Shown here: positions 35,544 through 47,305 of the stretch, in pieces
How positions within the stretch are numbered: the stretch's first letter is position 1
Layout of the letters: every line of letters starts with the position of its first letter
NCBI GenBank assembly: GCA_028571685.1
Contig: CM053143.1
Span: forward strand, 9,105,501 to 9,169,500
Direction of reading: 5' to 3'
DNA length: 64,000 nt
From: Heterohyrax brucei
Taxonomy: Eukaryota; Chordata; Mammalia; Hyracoidea; Procaviidae
Position numbers and translations under genes: made by a program
Notes under the pieces: generated by a model
Databases searched by the model: none
What the model was told of the DNA's origin: nothing
Seen by the model: the letters and a program-made list of their open reading frames with translations, nothing else

Positions 35544-36246
35544 GAAAAATACCATGATTTGGGTAAGTCTCACCTTGTTATTCAAGGTGAGGTATTTACT
35601 TTTTCGTACTTTACAGAGGACTCACATCAGATTTGCCCAATGCATTAATGCATTACACCATTTGGTTTCTTGGCTGCTGCTTCCATGAGTGTTGCTTGTC
35701 AATTCAAGTAATATGAAATCCTTGGCATCCTCAGTCTTTTCCCCATTTGTCATGATTTTGCTTATTGGTCCAGTTGTGAGCATTATTTTTGTTTTCTTTA
35801 TGTTGGGGTTCAATCCATACTAAGGGCCATGGTCTTTGATCTTTATCAGTAAGTGCTTCAAGTCCTCTTCATCCTCCACAGGCAAGGTTGTGTTGCTTAT
35901 GTAAGCACAGGTCATTAATGAGTCTTCCTCCAATCCTGATGGGCCATTCTTCTTTATAGAATCCAGATTCTTGGATTATTTGCTTATCATATTAATTGAA
36001 TAGATACGGCTAAATTATACAACTCTGTTCCAAACCTGTCTTGATTTTAAACCACACAGTAACCCCTTGTTCTGTTGGAATGACTGTCTCTTGATCCACA
36101 TTCAGATAACTTCATGAGTACAATTAAGTGTTTTGGAATTAATCTTCTTGCAATGTTATCTATAATTTGTTATGTTCCACACAGTCAAATGCTTTTGTAT
36201 AGGCATTGGTTTATAGTTTTCACTGAATCTGGAAAACTTTCAACTA

Positions 36247-36269
36247 TTATTATATATATATATATATAT

Positions 36270-36312
<43 letters not shown>

Positions 36313-36328
36313 CACACGTATATATATG
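36247..36328. repeat. TA / CA / TA compound microsatellite
   Basis: About 11 TA units, then CA units with one TA break, then TA and CACG remnants. It sits at the point where the RTE sequence ends. Confidence 0.95.
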
Positions 36329-36343
36329 CCACATCCCCCTTTA

Positions 36344-36503
36344 AAATAAAAACTGTTGCTGTTAAGTCTATTCCTGCTTGTAGCTACCCTATAGGATGAA
36401 GTAGAGCTGACCTATAGTGTTTACAAGGAGTAGCTGTTAGATCTGAACTGCTAACATTTTGATAAGCAGTCATAGCTCTTAATCACTGAACCACCAGGGC
36501 TCC
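36344..36503 (-). mobile_element. AfroSINE-type SINE
   Basis: In minus orientation it shows a diverged tail (CTGTTGCTGTTAAGTCTATT), the body CTATAGGATGAAGTAGAGCTG, and a head ending in CTGAACCACCAGGGCTCC. The head end is well kept, so the copy is close to full length. Confidence 0.85.
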
Positions 36504-36636
36504 TCTCCTTTAATTATATATAACCTAGGCTACGTGAAGTTATTCTGCGACTCATTGATTATTTTTTCACTATTTTTTTAATTGTCTTTTCTCCCTTAGT
36601 TCATTTGGCATCATTTCTACTGCTCTGTCTTCAAAT

Positions 36637-36726
36637 TCATCAATCTTTTTTTTCTTTTTCTTTTTTTTTATTTGATATGATTGAGTGAAAATGTACATTC
36701 CCGTATAAATTTACATGCCCACCTAT
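36637..36726 (-). mobile_element. Very short 5'-truncated L1 insertion (~75 bp plus T-tail)
   Basis: A T-rich tail (36643-36672) is followed by GAGTGAAAATGTACATTCCC, GTATAAATTTACATGCCCAC and CTAT. This is the reverse of the last 70-odd bases of L1 copy 1 (4625-4690). Sequence on either side belongs to the old L1M region. It is among the shortest L1 retrocopies one can identify by eye. Confidence 0.75.
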
Positions 36727-36884
36727 TTGAAACATCATAGTCTCAATCTCTAGAAGTTTGATTTGGGTCTTTTTTAATCTACTATGTCTCTGCTTAACTT
36801 TCTGAAGATGAAATACACTCAAACTATTTTTTATTGTCCTCAGGTATTAATTCTAACATTTATATCAATCTGGATTGGTTTAGA

Positions 36885-37406
36885 TGTCATGAATTTAATT
36901 ATGCCTCCCCCCAACACGTTTCAAATTGGCTATGCTGTGATTTCCAGTATTGTGAGGTTATCCATCATTTTGCGATCTGATGTGAATGCCCTATGTTTTG
37001 TTAATCCTAACCTCTATGATGTCAGTGAGGCAAGATTAGAGACAGCTATGTTAATGAGATAGGACTCCATCTACAGGAATAGATTGAACCTTGATTCAAT
37101 TTCTTTTGAGATATAAAAAAGAGACCAGAGCAGAGAGAAGGGGGGCATCGTTATCATCAAGCAAGAAGAGCCAAGAGTGCAGCACACCCTTTGGACCCAG
37201 GGTTCCTGTTCTGAGAACCTCCCAGCTCCTAGGAACACTGATGACAAAGACCTTCCTTTAGAGCTGACAGACAGAAAGCCTTTCCTTGGAGCTGGCACTC
37301 TGATTCTGGACTTCTAACACCCCAAAATGTGAGAAAATAGATGTCTGTTTGTTAAAACCATCTACCTGTAGTATTTCTGCTATAGCAGCACTAGCCACTT
37401 AAGACA
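36885..37406 (+). mobile_element. Solo LTR family M, copy 5
   Basis: It starts TGTCATGAATTTAATTATGC and ends GCAGCACTAGCCACTTAAGACA, 522 bp. It has the GAGATATAAAAAAGAGACCAG block (TATA-like, near 37110) and an AAATAGATGTCTGTTTG polyadenylation-type region. The flanking five bases (TTAGA and GATGT) do not match. It lies inside the old L1M region. Confidence 0.82.
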
Positions 37407-38098
37407 GATGTACTACAGATTTACTCCTTACTATGGTTTTATTTTCCTTTTTATTTTTCATGCCTGACAATTTTTTATAGGATGCCAGCACTGTAAATTT
37501 TAACTTGTTATATGTTGGATATCTTTGTATTCCTGCAAGTGTTACTGAACTTTCTTCTTAGATACAGCTAAATTACTTCAGAACAGTTTTATATTTTCTA
37601 GTGTAGCTTTTAAGATGTGTTGCTTGAGACCAGAGCAGCACTCAGCTTGAGGCTAATTCATTTCTACTGCTCAGGAACGGACCTTCTGTTTACTCTACCT
37701 ATTGCCCATGAATCATGAAGTTTGTCAGTCCAGACAATAGGGAGAGGCTCTATTTCTGGCTTTGTGTGAACTTCAGTACTGTTCAGGTGGTTTCCTTATA
37801 TACATGCACTGATCTATACTTTGCCAAACAGGTGAAAACTCTGGAGATCTCCATAATTTCTTCCCTGTGAGCCTCTCTTCTCCCTAGTACTTCATTCTGG
37901 GTACTCTAACATCCTTGGACTTCCAGAATTCTTAGCTCCATTTTCTCAAATAAAGAGTCTGTCAAACTCAGCCTGAATTCATCTTCTCTGTGCAGCAGGC
38001 TGTAAAATCTCTTAAGAATGTAAGATTGGGCAATTACATCCCTTACCTTATTTGTTTCTTGTCCTTCTGATATTGCTGTCCTTCATTGGCATATATGT

Positions 38099-38623
38099 TG
38101 TTTTAGTCAGCTAGGGCTGCTCTAACAGAAATACCACAGAGAGGATGGCTTTAATAAAGGAAAGTTTATTTTTACATAGTCCGGTAGGCTGCAAGTCCAT
38201 ATTCAGGGTGTCCGCTCCTGGGGAAGAAGGCTTTCCCCTTGTCGGCTCTGGAGGAAAGTCCGCTATTGCATCAGCCTTTGTCCAGAGAACATCTTGGCAC
38301 AGGAATCTCAGGTCTGAAGGATGCATTCTTCTCCTGGTGCTGCTTTCTTGATGGTAAGAGGTTCCCAATTCCCTGCTTGCTTGTCTTTCCTTTTATCTCT
38401 TGCAGGATGCAAGGATTAAGGGTGGAGCAAGCCATACTCCAGGGAAACTCCCTTCAGTGAAGCAGGAAGATGATCCTATGAAGGGATTTATGGCCCCACC
38501 CTAATCTTTTAACATACAGCATAGGAAAACAATAAAATGGAGGACAGTCACAACAGACTGGGAATCATGGCCCAGCCACATGGCTACATGTATTTTGGGG
38601 GGGACACAATTCAATCCATGACA
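38099..38623 (-). mobile_element. Solo LTR family M, copy 6, with perfect 5-bp target duplication
   Basis: In minus orientation it runs from TGTCATGGATTGAATTG (right end) to CTGACTAAAACA (left end), 525 bp, with TATGT duplicated at 38094-38098 and 38624-38628. It is the best reference for the family. TG...CA ends, the 5-bp duplication and the internal AATAAA-type block (in reverse near 38150-38175) fit an ERVL/MaLR-like LTR. No internal viral genes are present. Confidence 0.93.
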
Positions 38624-38780
38624 TATGTCAAGTGTCTTGAGAATTTGGAAGTACTTTTCCTTGTGTCAGAGATTTCACACATTTTTCCAATTTTTTGGCT
38701 CTGATGTAGGGTAAATTCAGTCCCTATTACTTCATCTTTAATAGAAGCAGAGATTCTGTGCTGCTAAACTTGACCTTTCT

Positions 38781-39639
38781 CTTGACCTCCAAATATCACA
38801 CCAATAAGCAAAACTTGAATGCCCAACAAACATTTCAAATGTGTTTTGCACACAACTGAATTCACAAACCTACTTTTATCTCCTCCTTTGTGCTCTAGTT
38901 GTTCAAGCCAAATACTTAGAATTGTCCTTTCTCATTTCTTTCTTATACTCCATAGACTATCCACCATAAAAAGCTATTAACTTTACTTTTCAACTCTGTC
39001 CAAATCCAGATTAATCCCAAATCCAGTTTTGTTTGTTTGTTTTAACTGATACTTGTTTACTCAATGACAAGACCAGATTCCTGAAATAACCCTGTGTCAG
39101 TTTAGGAATCTGACAGGGCTAAAATATAGCACACTTTATTTGATAAATTAGAAGAGAATTTGCTAAAAAGATTACTTGAAAAATCAAAGGCAGAGTTATA
39201 GAAACCAAAAAACTAAGGTTCAGTTTTCTCAAACACCTGAAGAAACAAAGGAATTGGGCAGGAACCAAAATTCAGAAAAAACTAGGTAAATGTCTGTCAG
39301 TACCCATGATCATTGGTGGAAAAACACTGACAACTCTCAGCAACTTTGTAGGAAGGAATCTAGGAGATCAAATATACCGATCTCAGCCTCCTCTTAGTTT
39401 CCTGCTGGTAGCTTTCATGGGCTGAGCCCAACTGGAAGCTATAGGTGAACGGAACGCTATGACACAGCAATGTCGAGCTCTAGGGTCTCAGTATGGAGAA
39501 AGGCAGTCAAGCAGACCTGGTGGTACAAACAGAGGTTATCCAGCACCGTCTCCTCTCTCAGTTTGGCCTCATGCAGTCTATTCACCACAACACACAACAG
39601 TCAGAGGAAACACTGAAAATATAACTCTGTTTATGTTAT
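38781..39639. other. Unassigned non-coding stretch
   Basis: No gene, RNA gene or named repeat was recognised. A GTTTGTTTGTTTT word lies near 39030. The open frame at 39459-39659 has no recognisable domain. Confidence 0.4.
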
Positions 39640-40125
39640 GCCAGTGCTTAAAATGCTGAAATAGTTTTCTGTGACACTTTGAATAAATTTTAAAACCCTC
39701 ACTGTGATGCATTGTTTCTTCATGATCTCATCCTTGGCTACCTTTCCAATGCAATCCCTAATTACTCTTCCCATTTCTTATTCTACTTTAGCCCAGACTT
39801 CCTACTTTATCCCAGTCATCTGAATTCATTCTGGTTTTGAACTTGCTCATTGTTCTGGTTGAATACTGTCTCACATCCATTGTATTCAGGTCTTTAAGAG
39901 GTCTTCTAAGGTCGACTCATCCATAATAGCAGCCTGTCATTTCTCCTTACCATCTTTTATGTTTCTTCATAGCAGTTATGACCAACCGTTTATTCTCTCT
40001 CTCTACCTACTAGAATACAAGCTTTATGGAGGCAAGAGATTCACCTGTTCAGTTGATTACTGTGTCCGTGTGGTTAGACATTAAAAATACTCAATAAAAC
40101 ATATACTGAATAAATAATAAGAAAT
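39640..40125 (+). mobile_element. L2 LINE 3' end
   Basis: The right part shows the classic L2 ending: CTACTAGAATACAAGCTTTA, a GAGGCAAGAGATT-like block, then AATACTCAATAAAACATATA and CTGAATAAATAA. To the left, TTCATGATCTCATCCTTGG and CCTTTCCAATGC fit the L2 coding end. It is old and diverged. Confidence 0.68.
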
Positions 40126-41094
40126 TCTGGAGAATTCTCTGCCTCTTCTCCTAATCCAGAGATAGGCTTTTGATTCTCTCTTAATTTTTACATCTGCTAT
40201 ATGATACTTGTTTCACCATTTTATTTCCTTAAACATTCATAGACAGTCATTTTGAGCTTGTTGTGTGAATCAAATAGACAACAACATGTAAGACTCAATC
40301 ATTAAAAGTAATACCAACTGTTTTCATCATTTAATCTGAATTAATTCCATATTTCCTGAAAAGTTGCAAGAATCATACAAAGAATTCCTGTATCCACTCA
40401 TTAGATCTTTCAGTTGTTAACCTTTTTGTCATATTTGTTACCCTGTATCTCTACAGATACAGATTTACGTGCACTGTTTGTTATCAGCTCATTATCATTC
40501 TGTTGCTGAGCCATTTGACAGCAACTTGCAGTCATAAAACACGTAATAGTGTACCTACCCCTAAATACTACAGGATGTAAATCCCCAAAATACCTGATGT
40601 ACCCTTACATAGCCATGATACAATCCCTAAAACCTGTAATCAAACTTGATAAAACACTTTTAGCCAACAAAACACATTAAAAATTTTGCAAAGGCTTTAA
40701 TAATGTCTGTTTTTCCTTTCTGATCCGTAATTCAATCCAGAGTCACATAAATTGCATTTAATTCTGATGTCTCTCTAGTCTCTTTCAATATGGGACAGTT
40801 TCTTCGGCTTTTCTTTTCAAGACTTTAATATTGGATTCTGTGGATTCCTCTTCAGTCCTGCTCCATCTGGTTTCTCCTCATGTCCAATCTCCAAAATGAG
40901 CATTCCTTGTAGAAATGATGCTATGCTAGTCTCAGTGAATCTGTCAGGGGACACATGACGTCAATTGACCCACTGGAAGTAATGTTCACTTTGATCAGTA
41001 GTCCAAGTTGGTGTCTGTCAGATTTCTTCACTTTAAAGTCCCCTTTGTCCCCTTCGTAATTGAGAAGTGTTTGAAAGAAAGTACTTCAAGACAA

Positions 41095-41275
41095 AAGAAA
41101 CCTGATGGTACTGTGGTTAAGTACTCAGCTGTTAACTGAAAGATCAGTGGTTGGAACCTACCAGCCTTTCCTTGGGATAAAGATGTGACAGCTTTTGTGA
41201 AAATTTACAGCTTTGAAAACCCTATGGGGTAGTTCTATTCTGTCCCACAGAGTTGATGTGACTCAGATTAGATGT
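41095..41275 (+). mobile_element. AfroSINE-type SINE, diverged tail
   Basis: The head has GAAACCTGATGGTACTGTGG, TTAAGTACTCAGCTGTTAAC and GGTTGGAACC. The body has GAAAACCCTATGGGGTAGTT and CTATTCTGTCCCACAG, and the tail is a diverged TGATGTGACTCAGATTAGAT. It carries an extra segment of about 40 bp between head and body. It interrupts the L1M-like segment. Confidence 0.82.
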
Positions 41276-41611
41276 GACAAGAGTGGGATTTGGACTTCAA
41301 AACAACATCAATATCCTGTTCTTCAGCAAATCTCTAACCGAAAGCCTTAGCATCTGCTAATGACTACAGCCTGAATCACCGTCACTCTTGTAATTGACGG
41401 TTGGATTTTTTTAACTTCCATCATTTCTTCTATACTTAGTAGCTGGTATGCAAATATAAGAAAATATTTCTCTTATAGTCCATTTATTTTTTAATATCAG
41501 AAGGGACTTGTGGATTCCTATATCATTCCAAGAGTTTTAAGCTCTTTCTCTAATTACTTATTTTAATGCTCAAATTTTTGAGATTTGGGTAAAGGTAAGT
41601 TCTTGCTTGGC

Positions 41612-41623
41612 TGCTGTGTCCTT
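41612..41623 (+). repeat. Left target-site duplication of L1 copy 5
   Basis: TGCTGTGTCCTT occurs here and again at 59175-59186, either side of L1 copy 5. It marks the site in the old L1M-like sequence into which copy 5 inserted. Confidence 0.75.
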
Positions 41624-42278
41624 GTTTTAAATATTCTTTTAATTTAATATTTTATTGTGCTTTAAGCGAAGGTTTACAGTCCAAGTCAATTTGTAATACA
41701 AAACCTTGCAAACAGATCATTATGCAACTCCAGCTCCTCTCCCCAATTTTTGACAACACACTTCTGCTTTCTACACTTAGTTCCCGTATCCATTCAACCA
41801 ACTCTTGTCCTCCTCCACCCTCTTTTTTCACCTCTAAACTAAAAATGCTCCAACAGCCTCCTGTATTTATTTAAGCCAAGAAGCGCACACTTCGCCAGCA
41901 TCACTTTATATCTTACAGTCCAGTCCAATCTTGGTCTTAAGAGTTAGCTTTGGGACTGGTTTTAGCTCTGGGCTAACAGAGTTCAAGGACCATATTCTTA
42001 GGAGATCCTCCAATCTGTCAGATAAAGTCTGGTCTTTTAATAGAGTTCTAGTTCTGCACATCCATTTTAATCTGACTGTATCAGAGACTTCATGTTGTAG
42101 TCCCTCTGAAGGCAGTCATTGGTGGTGACTAGACACCATCTAGTCTTCTGGTCTCATGCTGATGTGGATTCCCAATGACATGGGCCCTTCTGTCTAATGA
42201 CTGATGTCCTTTATTCTGCTCTGCTGCAGGTGGATTGGGAGCAACTGATGCTACTTAGATGGCTATTTGCTAGATTTT
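41624..42278 (-). mobile_element. L1 LINE copy 5 (outer L1 of the nest), 3' UTR part
   Basis: The minus-strand 3' UTR of the second type (shared with copy 4) starts after a T/A-rich tail near 41635-41650. It runs to TTTGCTAGATTTT at 42267-42278, where L1 copy 6 interrupts. Copy 5 resumes at 52593 with TTGCTAGATTTTAGGACACC. Confidence 0.88.
42267..42278 (+). repeat. Left target-site duplication of L1 copy 6
   Basis: TTGCTAGATTTT occurs at 42267-42278 and 52593-52604. The left copy merges with the T-tail of L1 copy 6. It marks its insertion into the 3' UTR of copy 5. Confidence 0.85.
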
Positions 42279-45200
42279 TTTTTTTAAATTGTGATTGAGA
42301 GTATACAATTCAAGTTAAATTTGTATGTCTGCTCATCTGCAGCTCATTATGCTCTCGTTGCCCGGTGACAACACAATTCTTCTTTGCATTCTATACGTGT
42401 CATATTCTCCTAACAATCTCCTGTCCTCTCCTCTCCACCCACTTTTCTCCCATCTAGTCAGAGGCCAGTAGGATGACATTCTACAGATGCATAGGACCAT
42501 AAAGTGCACACACCATGTAGTCAATTTGTGTCCCTGAGCCCAATCCATTCATGTCCAAACAGTTGAATTCAGTAACGATTTCTGTTCAGGGGTGGCAACA
42601 GGTCTAGGCGCCGTGCTCCCAGGGGAACCCCCAGACCTTTGGACCATCAATTGTGGTCTTTTAGTGGAGTTCTTGAGGTGCAATCCAGTTTTTCACGTAT
42701 TGCCACTGGGACTTGACGTGCTGTGCCCCATTACGGCTGTGTTTTGTGGTGGCCGGGCACCATCTGGTTCTTCTGGTCACATACTGACACAGTCACCTAC
42801 TCAATGTGGGTCTGTCTGTCTTCTAGGCTCTTTTCCCCTCATATCTTTGTTGTCCTTGGTGATCACCTGTTCTGGCTGAGTTGGGACAATTTGGTATACC
42901 TCAGATGGCAGCTTGCTAGCTTTTAAGACCCCAGACAGCAATCAGCAATATGCGATGCAGAAGACTCTCTTTGCAATACACTAGTCATGCCAATTGGCCT
43001 TGATGTCCCCTGAGAGAATGGTCCCTGGATCCTCGCCCCTGCTACTCTGTCTTTGCAATATTGGATTAAGATTAGAAGAGTTTTCAGATTATGTTGAAAG
43101 CCACTTATGTTGATCTTCTATCTAACGTATGCTGTCACTGCTTTCACCCAGCCAAATTTCTATCAGTTGTCTAATCCATAACTAGCCTTATAGCTCCCTA
43201 CCTACCCTCCCTTGCAACCATTAAAGAGACTTTTCTTCTGTACATGAGTCTGTTTTTAAGTCCTTATAGTAAGGGTCTCATACAATATTTGTCCTTGAGC
43301 CACTGAGTGATTTCACTCAACATAATGTCCTCCAACTGAAACCAGGTTAGGAGATACTTCCTAAAATCATCATTGTTCTTTATCATTGCATAGTGTTCCA
43401 CTGAGTATATATACCATAGTTTGTTTATCCATTCATCTGGGTGTTGGGCAGCTGGGTTAATTCCATCTTTTGGCTATTGTGGACTATGCTGCAACAAACA
43501 TTTGTGTGCATGTATCTGTTTGTGTGACTGCCTTTCATTCTGTAGGATATGTTCTGAGCAGTGAGACTACTGGATCAAATGGTATATCTATTTCCAGCTT
43601 TTTAAGGAAATGCTAGATTGCTTTCCAAAGAGAGTGTAACCTTTTGCAATTCCACCAGCAGTGTAGGAGTGTTCCAGTGACTCCACAGCCTCTCCAGCAT
43701 TTGTTGTTTTGTGTTGTTTGGAACATGGCCAACCTGGTTGGGGAGAGATGGTATCTCACTGTAGTTTAAATTTGGATTTCTTTAATATCTAGTGTTCTTG
43801 AACATTTCCTCATGTGTCTTTTAGCTGCCTGAATGTCCTCTTTAGTGATGCGTTTGTCCATCTCCTTTGCCCGTCACTTAATTGGGTTATTTACTCTTTT
43901 CTTGTTGATACTTTGCAGAACCTTGTAAATTATGGAGATCAGATGTTGATCTGGCATACAGTTGCCAATTATTTTTTTCCCATACTGTAGGTGGTCTTTT
44001 AATTCTTTTGATAAAGTCTTTGGATGAACAAAAGTGTTTGATTCTTAATAGTTCCCATTTATTTATTTTGTCTTCTATTGATCATGCTTTGTTTTTCTAG
44101 TTTCGAAGTCTGTCTAAGCTGTGTATTAAAACTTTATTGATCCTATTTTTTCTTGCATGACCTTTGTCATTTTGGGTTTGATACTTAGGTCTTTTATCCA
44201 ATGTGAGTTAGTTTTTGTGTAAGGTGTGAGATATGGGTCTTGTTTCAATTTGTTGCAGATTGGTATCCAATTTTGCCAAGAGACTGTTTTTACCCTAGTT
44301 TACAATCTTAGGGCCTTTGTCAAATATCAGCCGTTCACAGGAGGATAGTGGCATCTCTGGGGTCTCAACTCTGTTCCATTGCTCTATATGTCTCTTTATG
44401 TACCAGGCTGTTTTGACTACTGTGGCAGTGTAATAGGTTCCAAGATCAGGTAGTGTGAGGCATCTGACTGTGTTCTTGTTTTCAGTAGTGCTTTGCTAAT
44501 CTGGGATTTCTTCCCTTCCAAATAAAGTTGGTGATATGTTTCTCCATCTCACTAAAAAATGTCACTGGAATTTGTATCCAGATTGCATTGTATATGTAGA
44601 TAGCTTTAGATAAAATAGATATTTTCACAATGTTAACTCTTCCTATCCATGTGCAGGGTAGGTTTCTCCATTTATGTAAGCCTCTCTTGGTTTCTTGCAG
44701 TAAGGACTTGTAATTACCTTTGTATAGGACTCTTATTTCTCTAGTTAGATTTATTCATAAATATTTTACCTTCTTGGGGGATATAGTAAATAGTATTGAT
44801 TTGGTGATTTCTTCTTTGATGGTCTCTTTGTTGGTATAAAGGAATTCAACTCATTTTCTTAGGTTTATCATATATCCTGATACTCTGCTGAACTCTTCTA
44901 TTAGTTCAAGTAGTCTACTTATTGATTCTTTAGGATTCTCAGCTTATAAAATCATATCAACTGCAAACAGGGAGATTTTTACTTCTTATTTGCCATTTAT
45001 TTTTTTGTTTTGTCTAATTTCTCTGGCCAGAACACCTAGTACAGTGTTGAATACAAGTGGTGAGAGTGGGCATCCTTGTCTAGTTCCTATTCTCAAGGGA
45101 AATTCTTTCAGTGTCTTTCCATTCAGGGTGAGGTAGGCAGTTGGCTTTATATAGACACCCCTTATTACATTGAGGAATTTACCTTCTATTTCTATTTTCT

Positions 45201-47305
45201 GAGAGTTTTTAGCGTGAATGTTGAACTTAGTCAAATGCCTTTTCTGCATCACTTGGCAAAATCAGGTGATTCTTATCTTTTGTGGTATTTATGTGGTTGT
45301 TACATTAATTGTTTTTCTGATGTTGAACCAGCCTTGCATCCCTGGTGTGAATTCAACTTGGTCATGATGAATTATTTTTTTGATATATGTTGAATTCTGT
45401 TGGCAAGGATTTTGTTGGAGATTTTTGCATCTAGATTCATGAGTGATATTGTTCTGTAATTCTCCTTTTTTGAAGGATCCTTCCCTGGCCTTGATATCAA
45501 GGTTATACTGGCTTCATAGAATGAATTGGGCAGGATTCCATCACTTTCTATGCTGTAAAATAGTTTCAGTAGTAGTGTACCCTACTCTTCTCTAAAAGCT
45601 TGGTAGAATTCTGCAGTGAAGCCATCTGAACCAGGACTTTTTTTGGTTTGAGGTTTTTTTCTTTTTTTTCTTTTTTTTTTTTTTTTTGATGACTCTTTCA
45701 ATCTCTTCCTTCTTAAGTTTTTCTACTTTTCCTTGTGATAATTTTGGTAGGTGATATGAATCTAGATATTTGTCTGTTTCCTCTAGGTTTTCAAATCTCC
45801 TACAGTCTTTCACAGTATTCTGTTATGACACTTCTGAGTTCTGTTGGATCTGTTGTGACATGTTCCATCTCATTTATTACTTGGGTTATTTGTTTCCTCT
45901 CTTTTTTCTTTTGTAAGTTTAGCCAATGGTTTGTCAATTTTGTTGATCTTTAAAAAAAAACAGCTTTCGGTTTTGTAAATTTTTTCAGTTGTTTTTCCAT
46001 TCCCTAATTCATTTGTTTCTGTTCTAATTTTTATGATCTGTTTTCTGCTGGTGCCTGAGGGGTTTCTCTGTGGCTCTCTTTCTACTTGTTCAAGTTGTAG
46101 AGTTAATTCTTTGGTTTGGGTCCTTTCTTCCTTCCAGATATGTGCATTTATGGAGATAAACTGACCTCTGAGTACTGCTTTGGCTGTATTGCATAGGTTC
46201 TGGTAGGATGTGTTTTCAGTCTCATTTGAATCTATAAATTTCTTTATATTGTTATTGGTTTCTTCTATAACTCATGGCTTTTTGAGCAAGATGTTGTTTA
46301 GTTTCCATGAGTTCTAATTCCAATGTATGTTCTTTCTGCTATTGGTTTTGACTTCTATGGCTTTATGGTGTGAGAGGTTGCTTTGCAATAATTCAATGGT
46401 TTGGATTTTCTTGAGGTTTGCTTTATGTCCTAATACATGGTGTATTCTGTAAAATGTTTCATGTCCATTGAAGAAGAAGGTATACTTATCTGTCAATGGA
46501 TAAAAATTCTGTATATGTCAATAAGGTCTAATTGACTAATTGTTGCAGTAAGATTTTCTGTTTCTTTACTGAGCTTTTCTTTAGAAGATCTGTCCAATAC
46601 TGAAAGCAGAGTATTGAAGTCGCCCACTATTATTGTGGAGTGATCTATCTCATTTTTCAAGGTCTTCAGTGTTTCTTTGATGCATTAAATGCTCTCATAT
46701 TAGGTGCATAAATATTTAATATTGTTAAGTCCTGCTTGTGTATTGAACATTTCAGCAATAAATAGTGATCATCTGTGTCCACAGTGATGGGTTTTATATT
46801 AAAATCTATTTTACCTGAGATTAGTATTGCCACGTCTGTTCTTCTTATATATTGTTAGCTTGTATATACTAGTCTATCCTTTAATTTTCAGTGTGTTCAT
46901 ATCTTTAAGTCTAAGACGTGTTTCTTTTAAGCAATATACACATGGGTCATGTCTTTCGATCAACGATGTCACACACTCTCACTTTATTGGAGCATTCAGA
47001 CCACTTATGTTCAGTATAATTATTGACAGATATGTGTTTAGTGCTGTCATTTTGATGAATTTATTTTTGTGTTGGTGTTTTCTATGTTGCTCTTGATATT
47101 CTGTTGTGGGTCATTCTTTTTTATGGGTTGAATATTCATCTTTTCCAGTGTAGGTTTTGTGTTTGTTTACAGTCCTGTATTACATTTCTTGGTTTGATGT
47201 ATTGCACCATTATTGTGCTTTGTGGCTACCCCTATGATCCCCCTTAATAAGCTATGTTTAAACCGAATTTTAACTTCTTTTTTTCTCCTATCTAATCTTT
47301 TCATT
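42279..47305 (-). mobile_element. L1 LINE copy 6 (middle of the nest), 3' part
   Basis: It starts with a T-tail. The 3' UTR (about 42290-43280) is the same type as copies 1 and 2. ORF2 occupies about 43290-47100, and part of the spacer runs to about 47305. There L1 copy 7 begins. The rest of copy 6 (ORF1 N-terminus and 5' UTR) resumes near 51156. Spacer and ORF1 C-terminal sequence between the two parts is absent. Confidence 0.87.
43290..47100 (-). pseudogene. ORF2: Broken L1 ORF2, copy 6
   Basis: Reverse transcriptase text at 44986-45252 includes LTLNGKTLKEFPLRIGTRQG and CPLSPLVF. The catalytic box near 44955-44975 reads SLFAVDMI, so the first aspartate of FADD is valine. The endonuclease region is readable at 46090-47090 (for example RIHHVLGHKANLKKIQTIEL on the minus strand near 46314-46450). 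A T-rich expansion (45645-45687) breaks the frame in the region before motif A. Confidence 0.87.

Larger units (their letters stand above)
35045..36230 (-). mobile_element. RTE/BovB-type LINE, 3' part of the reverse transcriptase and tail
   Basis: The minus strand carries the 3' end of an RTE-clade LINE: a tail with TGTTGTACACAGGGTCAC, then RT-coding sequence seen here in reverse as GTTGCAGCCACTGTGTCAAT, CAGGGACTGATCCCTACTGA, CAGATTTGCCCAATGCA and AATGAGTCTTCCTCCAATCC. I know these blocks from afrotherian and ruminant RTE elements. Frames are badly broken. Its tail resembles the SINE tail, which fits the view that RTE enzymes move these SINEs. A SINE piece (35137-35222) and a tail-only piece (35511-35543) interrupt it. 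Confidence 0.85.
36510..38780 (-). mobile_element. Ancient L1 (L1M-type) 5' region, interrupted three times
   Basis: The blocks CTAGAAGTTTGATTTGGGTC, TTTTTCATGCCTGACAATTT, AGACCAGAGCAGCACTCAGC, CCATTGCCC-like CTATTGCCCATGAATCATGA and GTCCCTATTACTTCATCTTT follow, in order, an old mammalian L1 5' region that I know from other placental genomes. The right end (about 38735-38765) is the reversed CCAAGATGGAGTAAC-type L1 start, here diverged. It is host to an L1 3'-end micro-insertion and LTR copies 5 and 6. Confidence 0.62.
40330..41623 (-). mobile_element. Ancient L1M-like segment, left part, split by L1 copy 5
   Basis: Ordered blocks such as CTCTAGTCTCTTTCAATATG, ACATGACGTCAATTGACCCA, GTGTCTGTCAGATTTCTTCA, ATATCCTGTTCTTCAGCAAA and AGCATCTGCTAATGACTACA match an old L1M-type sequence known from other placental genomes. 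It breaks at 41623 and continues at 59175 with TGCTGTGTCCTTTTGACATG, in register with the same family. The subfamily cannot be named by eye. Confidence 0.6.

Noticed and set aside
36247-36328. CRISPR-like or regulatory repeat array
   Set aside because: It is a plain dinucleotide microsatellite in mammalian DNA, with no spacers.
45645-45687. T-rich block as the 3' tail of another retroelement insertion
   Set aside because: ORF2 sequence of L1 copy 6 continues in register on both sides with no inserted body. A homopolymer expansion is simpler.
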